A stretch of DNA of 64,000 nt, from the NCBI GenBank assembly GCA_013407085.1, contig JACCGJ010009904.1, forward strand, positions 1 through 64,000, given 5' to 3'. Below the pieces are notes generated by a model. It had not been told where the DNA came from. It searched no databases and saw only the letters and a program-made list of their open reading frames with translations. This document shows, piece by piece, positions 10,862 to 22,063 of this stretch. Position numbers and translations under genes: made by a program. Positions within the stretch are counted from its first letter, which is position 1; every line of letters begins with the position of its first letter. This DNA comes from Atriophallophorus winterbourni (Eukaryota; Platyhelminthes; Trematoda; Plagiorchiida; Microphallidae).

Positions 10862-11293
10862 GTGCAAAATATATTCCAATCGATTGCTGACTCCTACAAG
10901 CCCCGTGTTCGAAAATTAGCCAGTGAGTTGGTGAGAACAGCGGAATATGAAGCCAGATGGGTGAACCAGCGCATCTTCAACCTTCGTTGCAAGCAGCGCG
11001 GCGTAATAACAGGGGATCCGGTGGTAATACATCCGGATAATTCTCGCAAATGGACAAAGGCGGCAGCCAGCTCATCCAAAGTGTTTTTGAAACAAATGAT
11101 CCACCGGGTCAATGAAACGCTATTGGCCGCTAGATCGAAAGCCTCGAGAATGATGCCGAAACTGCGTGTTGAATTATCCGAAGCGGATTTCTGCAGAAAT
11201 TGTGAAGAAGACACGGAGGTTTTAGCCACACAAAACGGAGCGAATAGGAGAAAGACAAAACCGTATGTTCAAGAAGTTATTACAGTTTTATAA
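10862..11293 (+). CDS. Probable PLE N-terminal domain ORF
   Basis: A 143-residue basic frame lies immediately before the PLE-derived tandem array. Its middle reads IFNLRCKQRGVITGDPVVIH and, later, KVFLKQMIHRVNETLLAARS. That resembles the N-terminal region of many Penelope-like polyproteins, where an RCxxxGVIPxxLxI segment is followed by a helical KxxxxFLxxRIxxxxxxI stretch before RT. The sequence then passes, after a frame change near 11,265, into KKSSSSNQQFSDLTNGKVTV, which enters the first array unit. If this is right, the array arose inside a PLE gene rather than from an isolated fragment. The similarity is weak and from memory of the family pattern, so another origin is possible. No catalytic residues are expected here. 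Confidence 0.42.
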   Translation: MQNIFQSIADSYKPRVRKLASELVRTAEYEARWVNQRIFNLRCKQRGVITGDPVVIHPDNSRKWTKAAASSSKVFLKQMIHRVNETLLAARSKASRMMPKLRVELSEADFCRNCEEDTEVLATQNGANRRKTKPYVQEVITVL

Positions 11294-14200
11294 GAAACGT
11301 TTATCAGATAAATCTAAAAAGTCGTCATCTAGCAACCAGCAATTTAGTGATTTGACTAACGGTAAGGTAACGGTAATTTTGAACAAAAGCGACCATTTAG
11401 ACAAGGTTGGGGTACACTTATCCGAAGGCCCTTATGAACGGACAGATTTTGGTAAAATGAATTAGGTAATGAATAACAGCAAAACGGTAGTCTCTAGCAA
11501 TTTGCCTGGCGTTAGGTAGAGTTTGGAAAAGGGCTTGTGGTATAACCTGTATCGCAAGTCTACTCTAAATCTTAGGTTCTACGACCTACCTAAAATACAA
11601 AAAGGCATTCAAGCAACCAGCAATTTAGTGCTTTGAGTAACGGTAAAGTAACGGTAATTTTTAACAAAAGCGACCGTTTAGACAAGGTTTTGGTACACTT
11701 ATCCGAGGGCCCTTATGAACGGATAGATAATAGTGAAATGAAATGGGTAATAAATAACTGCAAAACGGTAGTCTCTAGGTATTTGCGTGGCGTTAAGGAG
11801 AGTTTGGGAAAGGGCTTCGGGTATAACATATATCTCAAGTCTACTCTAACTCCTTGGTTCTACGGCCTACCTGAAATACAAAAAGGCATTCTAGCAACCA
11901 GCAATTTAGTGCTTTGAGTAACGGTAAAGTAACGGTAATTTTGAACAAAAGCGACCATTTAGACAAGGTTGGGGTACACTTATCCGAGGGCCCTTATGAA
12001 CGGATAGATAATGGTAAAATGAAAAGGGTAATGAATAACAGCAAAACGGTAGTCTCTGGGTATTTGCATAACGTTAACGAGAGATTGGGAATGGGCTTGT
12101 GGTATAACCAGAATCGCAAGTCTACTCTAACTCCTAGGTTTCACGGCCTACCTAAAATACATAAACGCATTCTAGCAACCAGCAAATTGATGCTTTGAGT
12201 AACGGTAAAGTTACGGTAATTTTGAACAAAAGCGACCATTTAGACAAGGTTGGGGTACACTTATCCGAAGGCCCTTATCATCGGATAGTTAATTGTAAAA
12301 TGTAATGAATAACAGCAAAACGGTAGTCTCTAGGTATTTGCGTGGCGTTAAGGAGAGTTTTGGAAAGGGCTTGTGGTATAAACTGTATCGCACGTCTACT
12401 CTAACTCCTAGGTTCTACGGCCTACCTAAAATACATAAAGGCATTCTGGCAACCAGCAATTTGATGCTTTGAGTAACGGTAATTTTGAACAAAAGCGACC
12501 ATTTAGACAAGGTTGGGGTACACTTATCCGAGGGCCCTTATGAACGGATAGATAATATTAAAATGTAATGAATAACAGCAAACGGTAGTCTCTAGGTATT
12601 AGCGTGGCGTTAAGGAGAGTTTTGGAAAGGGCTTGTAGGATAACCTGTATCCCAAGTCTACTCAAACTCCTAGGTTCTACGGCCTACCTAAAATACAAAA
12701 AGGCATTCTAGCTACCAGCAATTTAGTGCTTTGAGTAACGGTAAAGTAACGGTAATTTTGAACATAAGCGACTATTTACACAAGGTTGGGGTATACTTCG
12801 CGAAGGCCTTTATGAACGGATAGGTAATAGTAAAAAGAAAAGGGTAATGAATAACTGCAAAACGGTAGTCTCTGGGTATTTGCATAACGTTAAGGAGAGA
12901 TTGGGGATGGTCTTGTGGTATAACCTGTATCGCAAGTCTACTCTAACTACTAGGTTCTACGGCCTACCTAAAATACATAAAGGCATTCTAGCAACTAGCA
13001 ATTTAGTGCTTTGAGTAACGGTAAAGTAACGGTAATTTTGAAGATAAGCGACTATTTAGACAAGGTTGGGGTACACTTATCCGAAGGCCCTTATCATCGG
13101 ATAGATAATGGTAAAATGTAATGAATAACAGCAAAACGGTAGTCTCTAGGTATTTGCGTGGCGTTAAGGAGAGTTTTGGAAAGGGCTTGTGGTGTAACCT
13201 GTATCGCAAGTCTACTCTAACTCCTAGGATCCACGGCCTACCTAAAATACAAAAAGGCATTCTAGCAACCAGCAATTTGATGCTTTGAGTAACGGTAAAG
13301 TAACGGTAATTTTGAACAAAAGCGACCATTTAGACAAGGTTGGGGTACACTTATCCGAGGGCCCTTATGAACGGATAGATAATGGTAAAATGTAAAATGT
13401 AATGAATAACAGCAAACGGTAGTCTCTAGGTATTAGCGTGGCGTTAAGGAGAGTTTTGGGAAGGGCTTGTAGGATAACCTGTATCTCAAGTCTACTCTAA
13501 CTCCTAGGTTCTACGGCCTACCTAAAATACAAAAAGGCATTTTACCAACCAACAATTTAGTTCTTTGAGTAACGGTAAAGTAACGGTAATTTTGAACAAA
13601 AGCGACCATTTAGACAAGGTTGGGGTACACTTATCCGAAGGACTTTATGAACGGATAGATAATGGTAAAATGAAAAGGGTAATGAATAACAGCAAAACGG
13701 TAGTCTCTGGGTATTTGCATAACGATAAGGACAGATTGGGAATGGGCTTGTGGTATAACCTGAATCGCAAGTCTACTCTAACTCCTAGGTTTTACGGCCT
13801 ACCTAAAATACATAAAGGCATTCGAGCAACCAGCAATTTGATGCTTTGAGTAACGGTAAAGTAACGGTAATTTTGAACAAAAGCGACCATTTAGACAAGG
13901 TTGGGGTACACTTATCCGAGGGCCCTTATGAACGGATAGATAATGGTAAAATGTAAAATGTAATGAATAACAGCAAACGGTAGTCTCTGTGTATTAGCGT
14001 GGCGTTAAGGAGAGTTTGGGAAAGGGCTTGTTGGATAACCTGTATCCCAAGTCTACTCTAACTCCTAGGTTCTACGGCCTACCTAAAATACAAAAAGGCA
14101 TTCTAGCAACCAGCAATTTTATGCTTTGAGTAACGGTAAAGTAACGGTAATTTTGAACAAAAGCGACCATTTAGACAAGGTTGGGGTACACTTATCCGAG

Positions 14201-16332
14201 GGCCCTTATGAACGGATAGATAATGGTAAAATGTAAAATGTAATGAATAACAGCAAACGGTAGTCTCTGTGTATTAGCGTGGCGTTAAGGAGAGTTTGGG
14301 AAAGGGCTTGTTGGATAACCTGTATCCCAAGTCTACTCTAACTCCTAGGTTCTACGGCCTAACTAAAATACATAAAGGCATTCTGGCAACCAGCAATTTG
14401 ATGCTTTGAGTAACGGTAAAGTAACGGTAATTTTGAACAAAAGCGACCATGTAGACAAGGTTCGTGTACACTTATCCGAGGGCCCTTATGAACGGATAGA
14501 TAATGGTAAAATGAAATGAATAACAGCAAACGGTAGTCTCTAGGTATTAGCGTGGCGTTAAGGATAGTTTGGGAAAGGGCTTGTGGTATAAACTGTATCG
14601 CACGTCTACTCTAACTCCTAGGTTCTACGGCCTACCTAAAATACATAAAGGCATTCTAGCAACCAGCAATTTGATGCTTTGAGTAACGGTAAAGTAACGG
14701 TAATTTTGAACATAGGCGACAATTTAGACAAGGTTGGGGTACACTTATCCGAAGGCCCTTATGAACGGATAGACAATGGTAAAATGAAAAGGGTAATGAA
14801 TAACAGCAAAACGGTAGTCTCTGGGTATTTGCATAACGTTAACGAGAGATTGGGAATGGGCTTGTGGTATAACCTGAATCGCAAGTCTAATCTAACTCCT
14901 AGGTTTTACGGCCTACCTAAAATACATAAAGGCATTCTAGCAATTTGAGGCTTTGAGTAACGGTAAAGTAACGGTAATTTTGAACATAAGCGACAATTTA
15001 GACAAGGTTGGGGTACACTTATCCGAGGGCCCTTATGAACGGATAGATAATGGTAAAATGAAATGAATAACAGCAAACGGTACTCTCTAGGTATTAGCGT
15101 GGCGTTAAGGAGAGTTTGGGAATGGGCTTGTGGTATAACCTGAATCGCAAGTCTACTCTAACTCCTAGGTTTCACGGCCTACCTAAAATACATAAACGGC
15201 ATTCTAGCAGCCAGCAATTTAGTGCTTTGAGTAACGGTAAAGTAACGGTAATTTTGAACATAAGCGACTATTTAGACAAGGTTGGGGTACACTTATCCGA
15301 AGGCCCTTATGAACGGATAGACAATGGTAAAATGAAAAGGGTAATGAATAACAGCAAAACGGTAGTCTCTGGGTATTTGCATAACGTTAACGAGAGATTG
15401 GGAATGGGCTTGTGGTATAACCTGAATCGCAAGTCTAACCTAACTCCTAGGTTTTACGGCCTACCTAAAATACATAAAGGCATTCTAGCAACCAGCAATT
15501 TGAGGCTTTGAGTAACGTTAAAGTAACGGTAATTTTGAACAAAAGCGACAATTTAGACAAGGTTGGGGTACACTTATCCGATAGCCCTTATGAACGGATA
15601 GATAATGGTAAAATGAAATGAATAACAGCAAACGGTACTCTCTAGGTATTAGCGTGGCGTTAAGGAGAGTTTGGGAAAGGGCTTGTAGGATAACCTGTAT
15701 CCCAAGTCTACTCTAACTACTAGGTTCTACGGCCTACCTAAAATACAAAAAGGCATTCTAGCAACCAGCAATTTAGTGCTTTGAGTAACGGTAAAGTAAC
15801 GGTAATTTTGAAGATAAGCGACTATTTAGACAAGGTTGGGGTACGCTTCGCGAAGGCCTTTATGAACGGATAGGTAATGGTAAAATGAAATGAATAACAG
15901 CAAACGGTACTCTCTAGGTATTAGCGTGGCGTTAAGGAGAGTTTGGGAAAGGGCTTGTAGGATAACCTGTATCCCAAGTCTACTCTAACTACTAGGTTCT
16001 ACGGCCTACCTAAAATACAAAAAGGCATTCTAGCAACCAGCAATTTAGTGCTTTGAGTAACGGTAAAGTAACGGTAATTTTGAAGATAAGCGACTATTTA
16101 GACAAGGTTGGGGTACGCTTCGCGAAGGCCTTTATGAACGGATAGGTAATAGTAAAAAGAAAAGGGTAATGAATAACTGCAAAACGGTAGTCTCTGGGTA
16201 TTTGCATAACGTTAAGGAGAGATTGGGGATGGTCTTGTGGTATAACCTGTATCGCAAGTCTACTCTAACTCCTAGGTTCTACGGCCTACCTAAAATACAT
16301 AAAGGCATTCTAGCAACCAGCAATTTGAGGCT

Positions 16333-17451
16333 TTGAGTAACGTTAAAGTAACGGTAATTTTGAACAAAAGCGACCATTTAGACAAGGTTGGGGTACACTT
16401 ATCTGAGGGCCCTTATGAACGGATAGATAATGGTAAAATGTAAAATGTAATGAATAACAGCAAACGGTAGTCTCTAGGTATTAGCGTGGCGTTAAGGAGA
16501 GTTTGGGAAAGGGCTTGTAGGATAACCTGTATCCCAAGTCTACTCTAACTACTAGGTTCTACGGCCTACCTAACATACAAAAAGGCATTCTAGCAACCAG
16601 CAATTTAGTGCTTTGAGTAACGGTAAAGTAACGGTAATTTTGAACATAAGCGACTATTTAGACAAGGTTGGGGTACACTTCGCGAAGGCCTTTATGAACG
16701 GATAGGTAATAGTAAAAAGAAAAAGGTAATGAATAACTGCAAAACGGTAGTCTCTGGGTATTTGCATAACGTTAAGAAGAGATTGGGGATGGTCTTGTGG
16801 TATAACCTGTATCGCAAGTCTAATCTAACTCCTAGGTTCTACGGCCTACCTAAAATACATAAAGGCATTCTAGCAACCAGCAATTTGAGGCTTTGAGTAA
16901 CGTTAAAGTAACGGTAATTTTGAACAAAAGCGACCATTTAGACAAGGTTGGGGTACACTTATCTGAGGGCCCTTATGAACGGATAGATAATGGTAAAATG
17001 TAAAATGTAATGAATAACAGCAAACGGTAGTCTCTAGATATTAGCGTGGCGTTAAGGAGAGTTTGGGAAAGGGCTTGTAGGATAACCTGTATCCCAAGTC
17101 TATCTAACTACTAGGTTCTACGGCCTACCTAAAATACAAAAAGGCATTCTAGCAACCAGCAATTTAGTGCTTTGAGTAACGGTAAAGTAACGGTAATTTT
17201 GAAGATAAGCGACTATTTAGACAAGGTTGGGGTACACTTCGCGAAGGCCTTTATGAACGGATAGGTAATAGTAAAAAGAAAAGGGTAATGAATAACTGCA
17301 AAACGGTAGGCTCTGGGTATTTGCATAACGTTAAGGAGAGATTGGGAATGGTCTTCTGGTATAACCTGTAACGCAAGTCTACTCTAACTCCTAGGTTCTA
17401 CGGCCTACTTAAAATACATAAAAGCATTCTAGCAACTAGCATATTAGTGCT
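16333..17451 (+). repeat. Two-unit higher-order repeat within the PLE array
   Basis: Units alternate between two subtypes. Those starting at 16,333 and 16,893 have the ATGTAAAATGTAATGAATAAC and GTATTAGCGTGGCG variants; those at 16,613 and 17,172 have CTTCGCGAAGGCCTTTATG and GTATTTGCATAACG. The repeat therefore has a 560-bp period inside the 280-bp array. This is what recent unequal crossing-over of dimers produces. Confidence 0.75.
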
Positions 17452-17995
17452 TTGAGTAACGGTAAAGAAACGGTAATTTTGAACATAAGCGACTATTTAG
17501 ACAAGGTTGGGGTACACTTATCCGAAGGCCCTTATGAACGGATAGATAATGGTAAAAAGAAAAGGGTAATGAATAACTGCAAAACGGTAGTCTCTGGGTA
17601 TTTGCATAACGTTAAGGATAGATTGGGATTGGGCTTGTGGTATAACCTGAATCGCAAGTCTACTCTAACTCCTAGGTTTTACGGCCGACCTAAAATACAT
17701 AAAGGCATTCTAGCAACCATCAATTTGATGCTTTGAGTAACGGTAAATAACGGTAATTTTGAACATAAGCGACTATTTAGACAAGGTTGGGGTACACTTA
17801 TCCGAGGGCCCTTAGGAACGGATAGATAATGATAAAATGAAAAGGGTAATGAATAACAGCAAAAAGGTAGTCTTTAGGTATTTGCGTGGCGTTAAGGAGA
17901 GTTTGGGAAAGGGCTTGTGTTATAACCTGTATCGCAAGTCTATTCTAACTCCTAGGTTATACGGCCTACCTAAAATACATAAAGGCATTCTTGAC

Positions 17996-19417
17996 TTAAT
18001 CCCTTGAGTTCCTGGAGGAACATAGGGCCTCGGCAACTTGTCTCCACTTTGGTCTGTCCATAGCAGCCAGTTTGATGTCGTTCCAGTTAAGTCCACACTT
18101 GCGGATCTCCTCTTCACACGAGCGCTTCCAAGATAGCCTTGGGCGTCCGACCCGTCTCTTCCCGATTGGGTTCCATACCAGAGCATGACGCGTGATGTCA
18201 TCATTAGGTTTCCGCAAAGTGTGCCCAACCCATCTCCACTTTCTTCTACTGATCTGCTGGGCGATCGGGTCCTCAGCAGCAATCTGCCACAGGTCTTGAT
18301 TCCTTATCTTTTCTGGCCATTTTACCCCAATAATTCGACGGAGGCAATTATTGTGGAATGATTGCAAGCGGCCAGAGGACTTTGCTGTCACTCGCCAGGT
18401 TTCCGATCCATAGAGTAGCACGGATTTGACGTTGCTTCTGAATATACGGAGTTTCGTGCGTTTTGATAGAACCTTCGACTCCCAAATGGGTTTCAAAGCT
18501 ATGAACGCGTATCTTGCTTTGCCGATTCTGGCGACTATGTCTTCGTCCGTGCCACCACTTATTGAAACAATGCTGCCGAGGTAGACGAATTGCGTGACGT
18601 CTTTGACTGCTTTACCATTGATGGTGATTGATGGGTGCTCATCAGTTAGCACACGGAGGACTTCTGTTTTTTCGGTATTCACGCGTAGTCCTGCATATGA
18701 AGCAAAGTGTGCTAGTCTATCGGTCTTTCTCTGAAGACGTTGGGGGTCACGTGATATCAAGCAGACATCATCAGCGTATTCCAGATCCTCCAAATGCTCG
18801 GATTCCTTCCAATCGATACCATTCCTCTCACCTTTTACTGTCTGTTTCATTATCCAGTCTATTACCAACAGAAAAATCATTGGGGACAACAGGCATCCCT
18901 GGCGAACGCCAGTCTCAACTCCAAATGGATCGGTCAGTCTTCCGTTGTGAATTACCTGACAGGAGGCACCTTCATACAGCTGCTTTATGAGGTCCATGTA
19001 CAGCGGTGGGACCCCATAGTGTGGCAAAAGCTTCCATATGAATTCGCGGTCCACACTGTCGAAGGCTTTCTCAAAATCTATGAAGTTGAGGCAAAGAGGC
19101 GATTGCCATTCAATGCTTTGTTCAATTATTATGCGGAGGGTCGCAATTTGGTCGATGCCAGACTTTTGTTTTCTGAAGCCTGATTGCTCTGGCCGTAACA
19201 CTTGGTCGATAGCGTCGCGTAAACGCATAAGGATGATGCGTGTAAGTACTTTACTAGGGACTGAGAGCAGCATGATACCTCGCCAGTTTTTGCATAGCCT
19301 CAGATCCCCTTTCTTAGGAAGTTTGACCAAATGACCTCTCTTCCAATCATTTGGGACCCGTCTTTCTGACCAGATTTTCTGCAGCAGAGGAAGTAACATA
19401 TCAGCCGAGGTGTCCAA
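17996..19417 (-). pseudogene. RTE ORF2 part 3: reverse transcriptase
   Basis: The 473-residue frame holds the RT core: RVPNDWKRGHLVKLPKKGD (~18), NWRGIMLLSVPSKV (~42), EQSGFRKQKS (~75), NFIDFEKAFDSVDR (motif A, ~110), GVRQGCLLSPMIF (motif B, ~170) and LEYADDVCLIS (motif C; YADD at 18,767-18,778). Then come the RTE C-terminal pieces: VLLYGSETW (~305), LRRIIGVKWPEKIRN (~330), RRKWRWVGHTLRK (~362) and GRPRLSWKR (~390). These match full-length RTE proteins. The GKAPGPDG segment just before the first Met belongs to the same domain but lies in the shifted frame. All catalytic residues are intact. Confidence 0.93.
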
Positions 19418-19482
19418 ATCAGCCTTCAGAGCTTCTGGTGGAATCCCATCTGGGCCTGGTGCTTTGCCATTCTTTAGTGATT

Positions 19483-20616
19483 TTAAGGCAGAAAGGATTT
19501 CATTTCGACCGGGGGGTCGGTGTTTACGTCTAGCAAATTTGTTGCAGGTGGGATGTCAGTGACTGAAGTAGGTGCTGGTCGATTTAGGAGTTCCTTGAAG
19601 TGCTCCATCCATCGCTTTCTTTGCACCGATTCCTGACTGATAAGGTTACCTTCACCGTCCTTTATTATTTTGCCGTAAGGTATTTTCCTTCCTGATAAGG
19701 TTCTGGTAATGTTGTAGACGGTGTTCAGGTCTCTCTTTTCTGCTGCATTTTCCGCCTCCGTTGCCAGCATTTCATAGAACCGCCTCTTGTCACTTCTGGC
19801 ACTTCGTTTCACGTCTTTATTTAGGGAGCCGTATTGTTTGATCAGTTGGTTTTTCTGCTTGGTGTCCTTACACCGGAGGATCTGTTGTTTCAGCTGCCTT
19901 CTCGAGTTGATCAGTGTCCAAGTCTCACTCGAGATCCACTCTTTGTCTTTCTTTACCCGTCTGCCAATTACGTGCTTACAAGTGTCTTGCCAACAGTCTT
20001 TCAGAGCGGTCCAGTGTTCATTTATTGGGAGCTCAGGGGTTAAGTTGTTGAGCGATTCGAATCTGTTTTTCAGTGAGATTGAGAAAATCTCTCTTGTACG
20101 CTCTTCCCTTAGTTTCTGCGTGTGGTACTTTACACTAGGCCGACTGCCGGTTTCGCAGAAAGCTCTCAACTTGATTTTAATTTTGGCCATTAGAAGGTAG
20201 TGGTCTGAAGCAACATCCGCACCTCGCATTACGCGTGTATCAAGGAGACTATGTCTCCATTTTCGTGAAATCGATAGGTGATCGATTTGATTGGCAGTAA
20301 CACCATCAGGTGATGTCCAGGTGGCCTTGTGGATGTTTCGGTGTTGAAAGATGCTGCCTCCGATGACCAGATCGTTGAGCGCGCAAAAATCTGCGAAAAG
20401 TTCACCGTTTTCATTCATTTCACCTAGGGCATGCGTACCCATCACAGATTCTCTCCCTGTGTTGTCTGAACCCAATTTCGCGTTCATGTCACCCATCAAA
20501 ATCTTGATATCTCGCTTGGGTGTCTTGTCTAGGACAGACTGCAGACGCACGTAAAATTCTTCTTTCGACTCAAGGCTAGCATTGTTTGTGGGTGCATAAC
20601 ATTGAATTACCGTCAC
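19483..20616 (-). pseudogene. RTE ORF2 part 2: endonuclease C-terminus and linker
   Basis: Residues 1-12 read MTVIQCYAPTNN (the YAPT motif), followed by ILMGDMNAKLG (~39), the GDxNA motif, TWTSPDG (~100) and ASDHYLLMAKIKIKLR (~139), the catalytic SDH. With the preceding frame this completes the nuclease. A charged linker follows to RKRWMEHFKELLN (~345), the usual stretch before RT. The frame ends in EMKSFLP; a frameshift beside the six-G run at 19,511-19,516 separates it from NGKAPGPDGIPPEALK, the RT start. Confidence 0.92.
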
Positions 20617-20648
20617 ATTTCTCCCCTTGGAGTTGAATCTGGCTGTGA

Positions 20649-21014
20649 TTATCCGTGAGTCAACGGGTTCCCATCCAATGAGAGCGCCTGGGATAACATA
20701 ATGGCGACGCCTTCCGAATGACTATGGTTCTCATCTTCATGACCTGAGTAAATAATCCGTTCCCCGGATGTCAAAATCAGCATGCCAGATCCATTCCATC
20801 TGCTTTCACATATTCCCAGCAGTTGTATACCATACTTTTGCATTTCTTTCGCGACCTGTGCAGCCTTTCCGGTTTCATACATCGTACGGACGTTCCATGT
20901 GGCAATCTTAGTTGTTGCTTTCATCGACAGAAGATTCATCTGCTGACTGGCTTCCGGTGGGCTTTCACCAGTCTGCTTCATTTTTACCTCAGATGAGGTT
21001 TCTTCTCGATTCAA
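20649..21014 (-). pseudogene. RTE ORF2 part 1: endonuclease N-terminus
   Basis: The 121-residue minus frame contains KIATWNVRTMYETGKAAQVA (~residue 37), the first endonuclease motif with its Asn, then GIQLLGICESRWNGSG (~64), the metal-binding Glu motif, and GVAIMLSQ (~104). These are hallmark APE-like endonuclease motifs of RTE elements. The frame is broken after GNPLTHG near 20,640, just upstream of the remaining endonuclease. The first Met gives about 36 residues before the TWNVRT motif, usual for the family. Confidence 0.9.
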
Positions 21015-21111
21015 GCATGGAGATCTTACTTTGGTATGACATGTTGCTTTGGCTTCAGTAGCGGTTTGAGGTTTTTACATAGTGGGGTTGCTGACCCCGC
21101 GTCTAACCCTC

Positions 21112-21435
21112 CTACTTTTGCAGACGGGCTTGGGACCGTCCTCGGCGGAGTAATGTGATTGTGTAATCCGCAGGAAGCGGAGGTTTGGAGTCAGGGTTTC
21201 CATCCACTAGATGGACTGCCCTCCCAGGCTGACGAGCTCCATCTACCCGAAGCGAACTGGTTTTGAGGCGCCAGTCACCCGCCTTCGCCCCTTCTCCTGT
21301 TAGAAGAAGCAGTTCCGCCACGAGCAGGCCAGGAGTTGGGCTTCGGTTGTCAGAGGCTATTTGAAACGCACGCCGTATGGGAGCATTTTGTAGGTAGCGG
21401 GAGCTTATCCCCACCACCACCCCCGGCTGTGACAA
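21112..21435 (-). CDS. Small leader ORF of RTE
   Basis: A frame of 107 residues with AELLLLTGEGAKAGDWRLKT in its middle and GARQPGRAVHLVDG after it. The RTE copy at 29.6 kb encodes AELLILTGERVKAADWSLKT and AVHLGEGKP in the matching place, and the 725-bp derivative at 3.8 kb keeps AKAGDWRLKTS after a one-base loss. Conservation between diverged copies suggests a translated short ORF or a constrained RNA leader. I recognise no domain. Some RTE elements are described with a short ORF1; whether this is one is an inference. Confidence 0.45.
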   Translation of the reverse strand: MSQPGVVVGISSRYLQNAPIRRAFQIASDNRSPTPGLLVAELLLLTGEGAKAGDWRLKTSSLRVDGARQPGRAVHLVDGNPDSKPPLPADYTITLLRRGRSQARLQK

Positions 21436-21830
21436 CCTTGGGAACCTAAAGGCATTCTAGCAACCAGCAATTTAGTGCTTTGAATAACGGTAAAGTAACG
21501 GTAATATTGAACATAAGCGACTGTTTAGACAAGGTTGGGGTACACTTATCCGAGGGCTCTTATGAACGGATAGATAATGGTAAAATAAAAAATGTAATGA
21601 ATACCAGCAAAACGGTAGTCTCTAGCAATTTGCGTGGCGTTAAGGAGAGTTTGGGAAAGAGCTTGTGCTATAACCTGTTTCGCAAGTCTACTCAAACTAC
21701 TAGGTTTTACGGCCTACCTAAAATACAAAAAGGCATTCTAGCAACCAGCAATTTAGTGCTTTGAGTAACGGTAAAGTAACGGTAATATTGAACATAAGCG
21801 ACTATTTAGACAAGGTTGGGGTACACTTAA

Positions 21831-22063
21831 CCCTTTAGCGACCAACTTTTTTTGCTGATTAAGAAAAAATATTTTTGTAAATTTTGCAAAGACCTTCTGC
21901 ATACTGATGGAATGACGCACACTGAGAGCCAGACAGTCTAAGAACGATGCTTCGACATGTCTGGACTCGTTCAAACCTCGCAGCAACCGAATATTGTTCA
22001 CTGTTTAATTATTAGAACAGTTATCCAAAAGAGGACCGTATGGTCCTTTTGGTCGCTAAAGGG
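21831..22063. mobile_element. piggyBac-type MITE (TTAA TSD) in array unit 26
   Basis: The array sequence GTACACTTATCCGAGGG is split. TTAA occurs at 21,827-21,830 and at 22,064-22,067, with terminal inverted repeats CCCTTTAGCGACCAA (left) and TTGGTCGCTAAAGGG (right). TTAA target sites and termini starting CCC are the signature of piggyBac elements. At 233 bp with no frame for a transposase, it is a non-autonomous copy. GGACCGTATGGTCC near 22,034 is a subterminal hairpin. Confidence 0.88.

Larger units (their letters stand above)
17992..21446 (-). mobile_element. RTE non-LTR retrotransposon, nearly full length, in the array
   Basis: It is flanked by TAAAGGCATTCT at 17,980-17,991 and 21,447-21,458, a perfect 12-bp TSD of array sequence. 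On the minus strand come a 5' leader (21,446 to about 21,015) with a small conserved ORF, the endonuclease, and an RT that ends at the stop codon only a few bases from the insertion edge (GGATTAAGTCA). The leader matches those at 3,769 and 29,590. Unlike the other RTE copies it lacks a long GTAA tail. The coding sequence is broken near 20,630 and by a frameshift beside a run of six G at 19,511-19,516. Confidence 0.93.

Noticed and set aside
11633..17736. The ~94-residue frames of each array unit as a family of tandem small genes
   Set aside because: They start at TTG rather than ATG, share no promoter, and match internal PLE sequence; they are repeats of a gene piece, not genes.
18628..20554. 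Several long plus-strand frames opposite the RTE (for example 18,794-19,183 and 19,787-20,200)
   Set aside because: They are antisense shadows of the RTE ORF2, which carries all the motifs.
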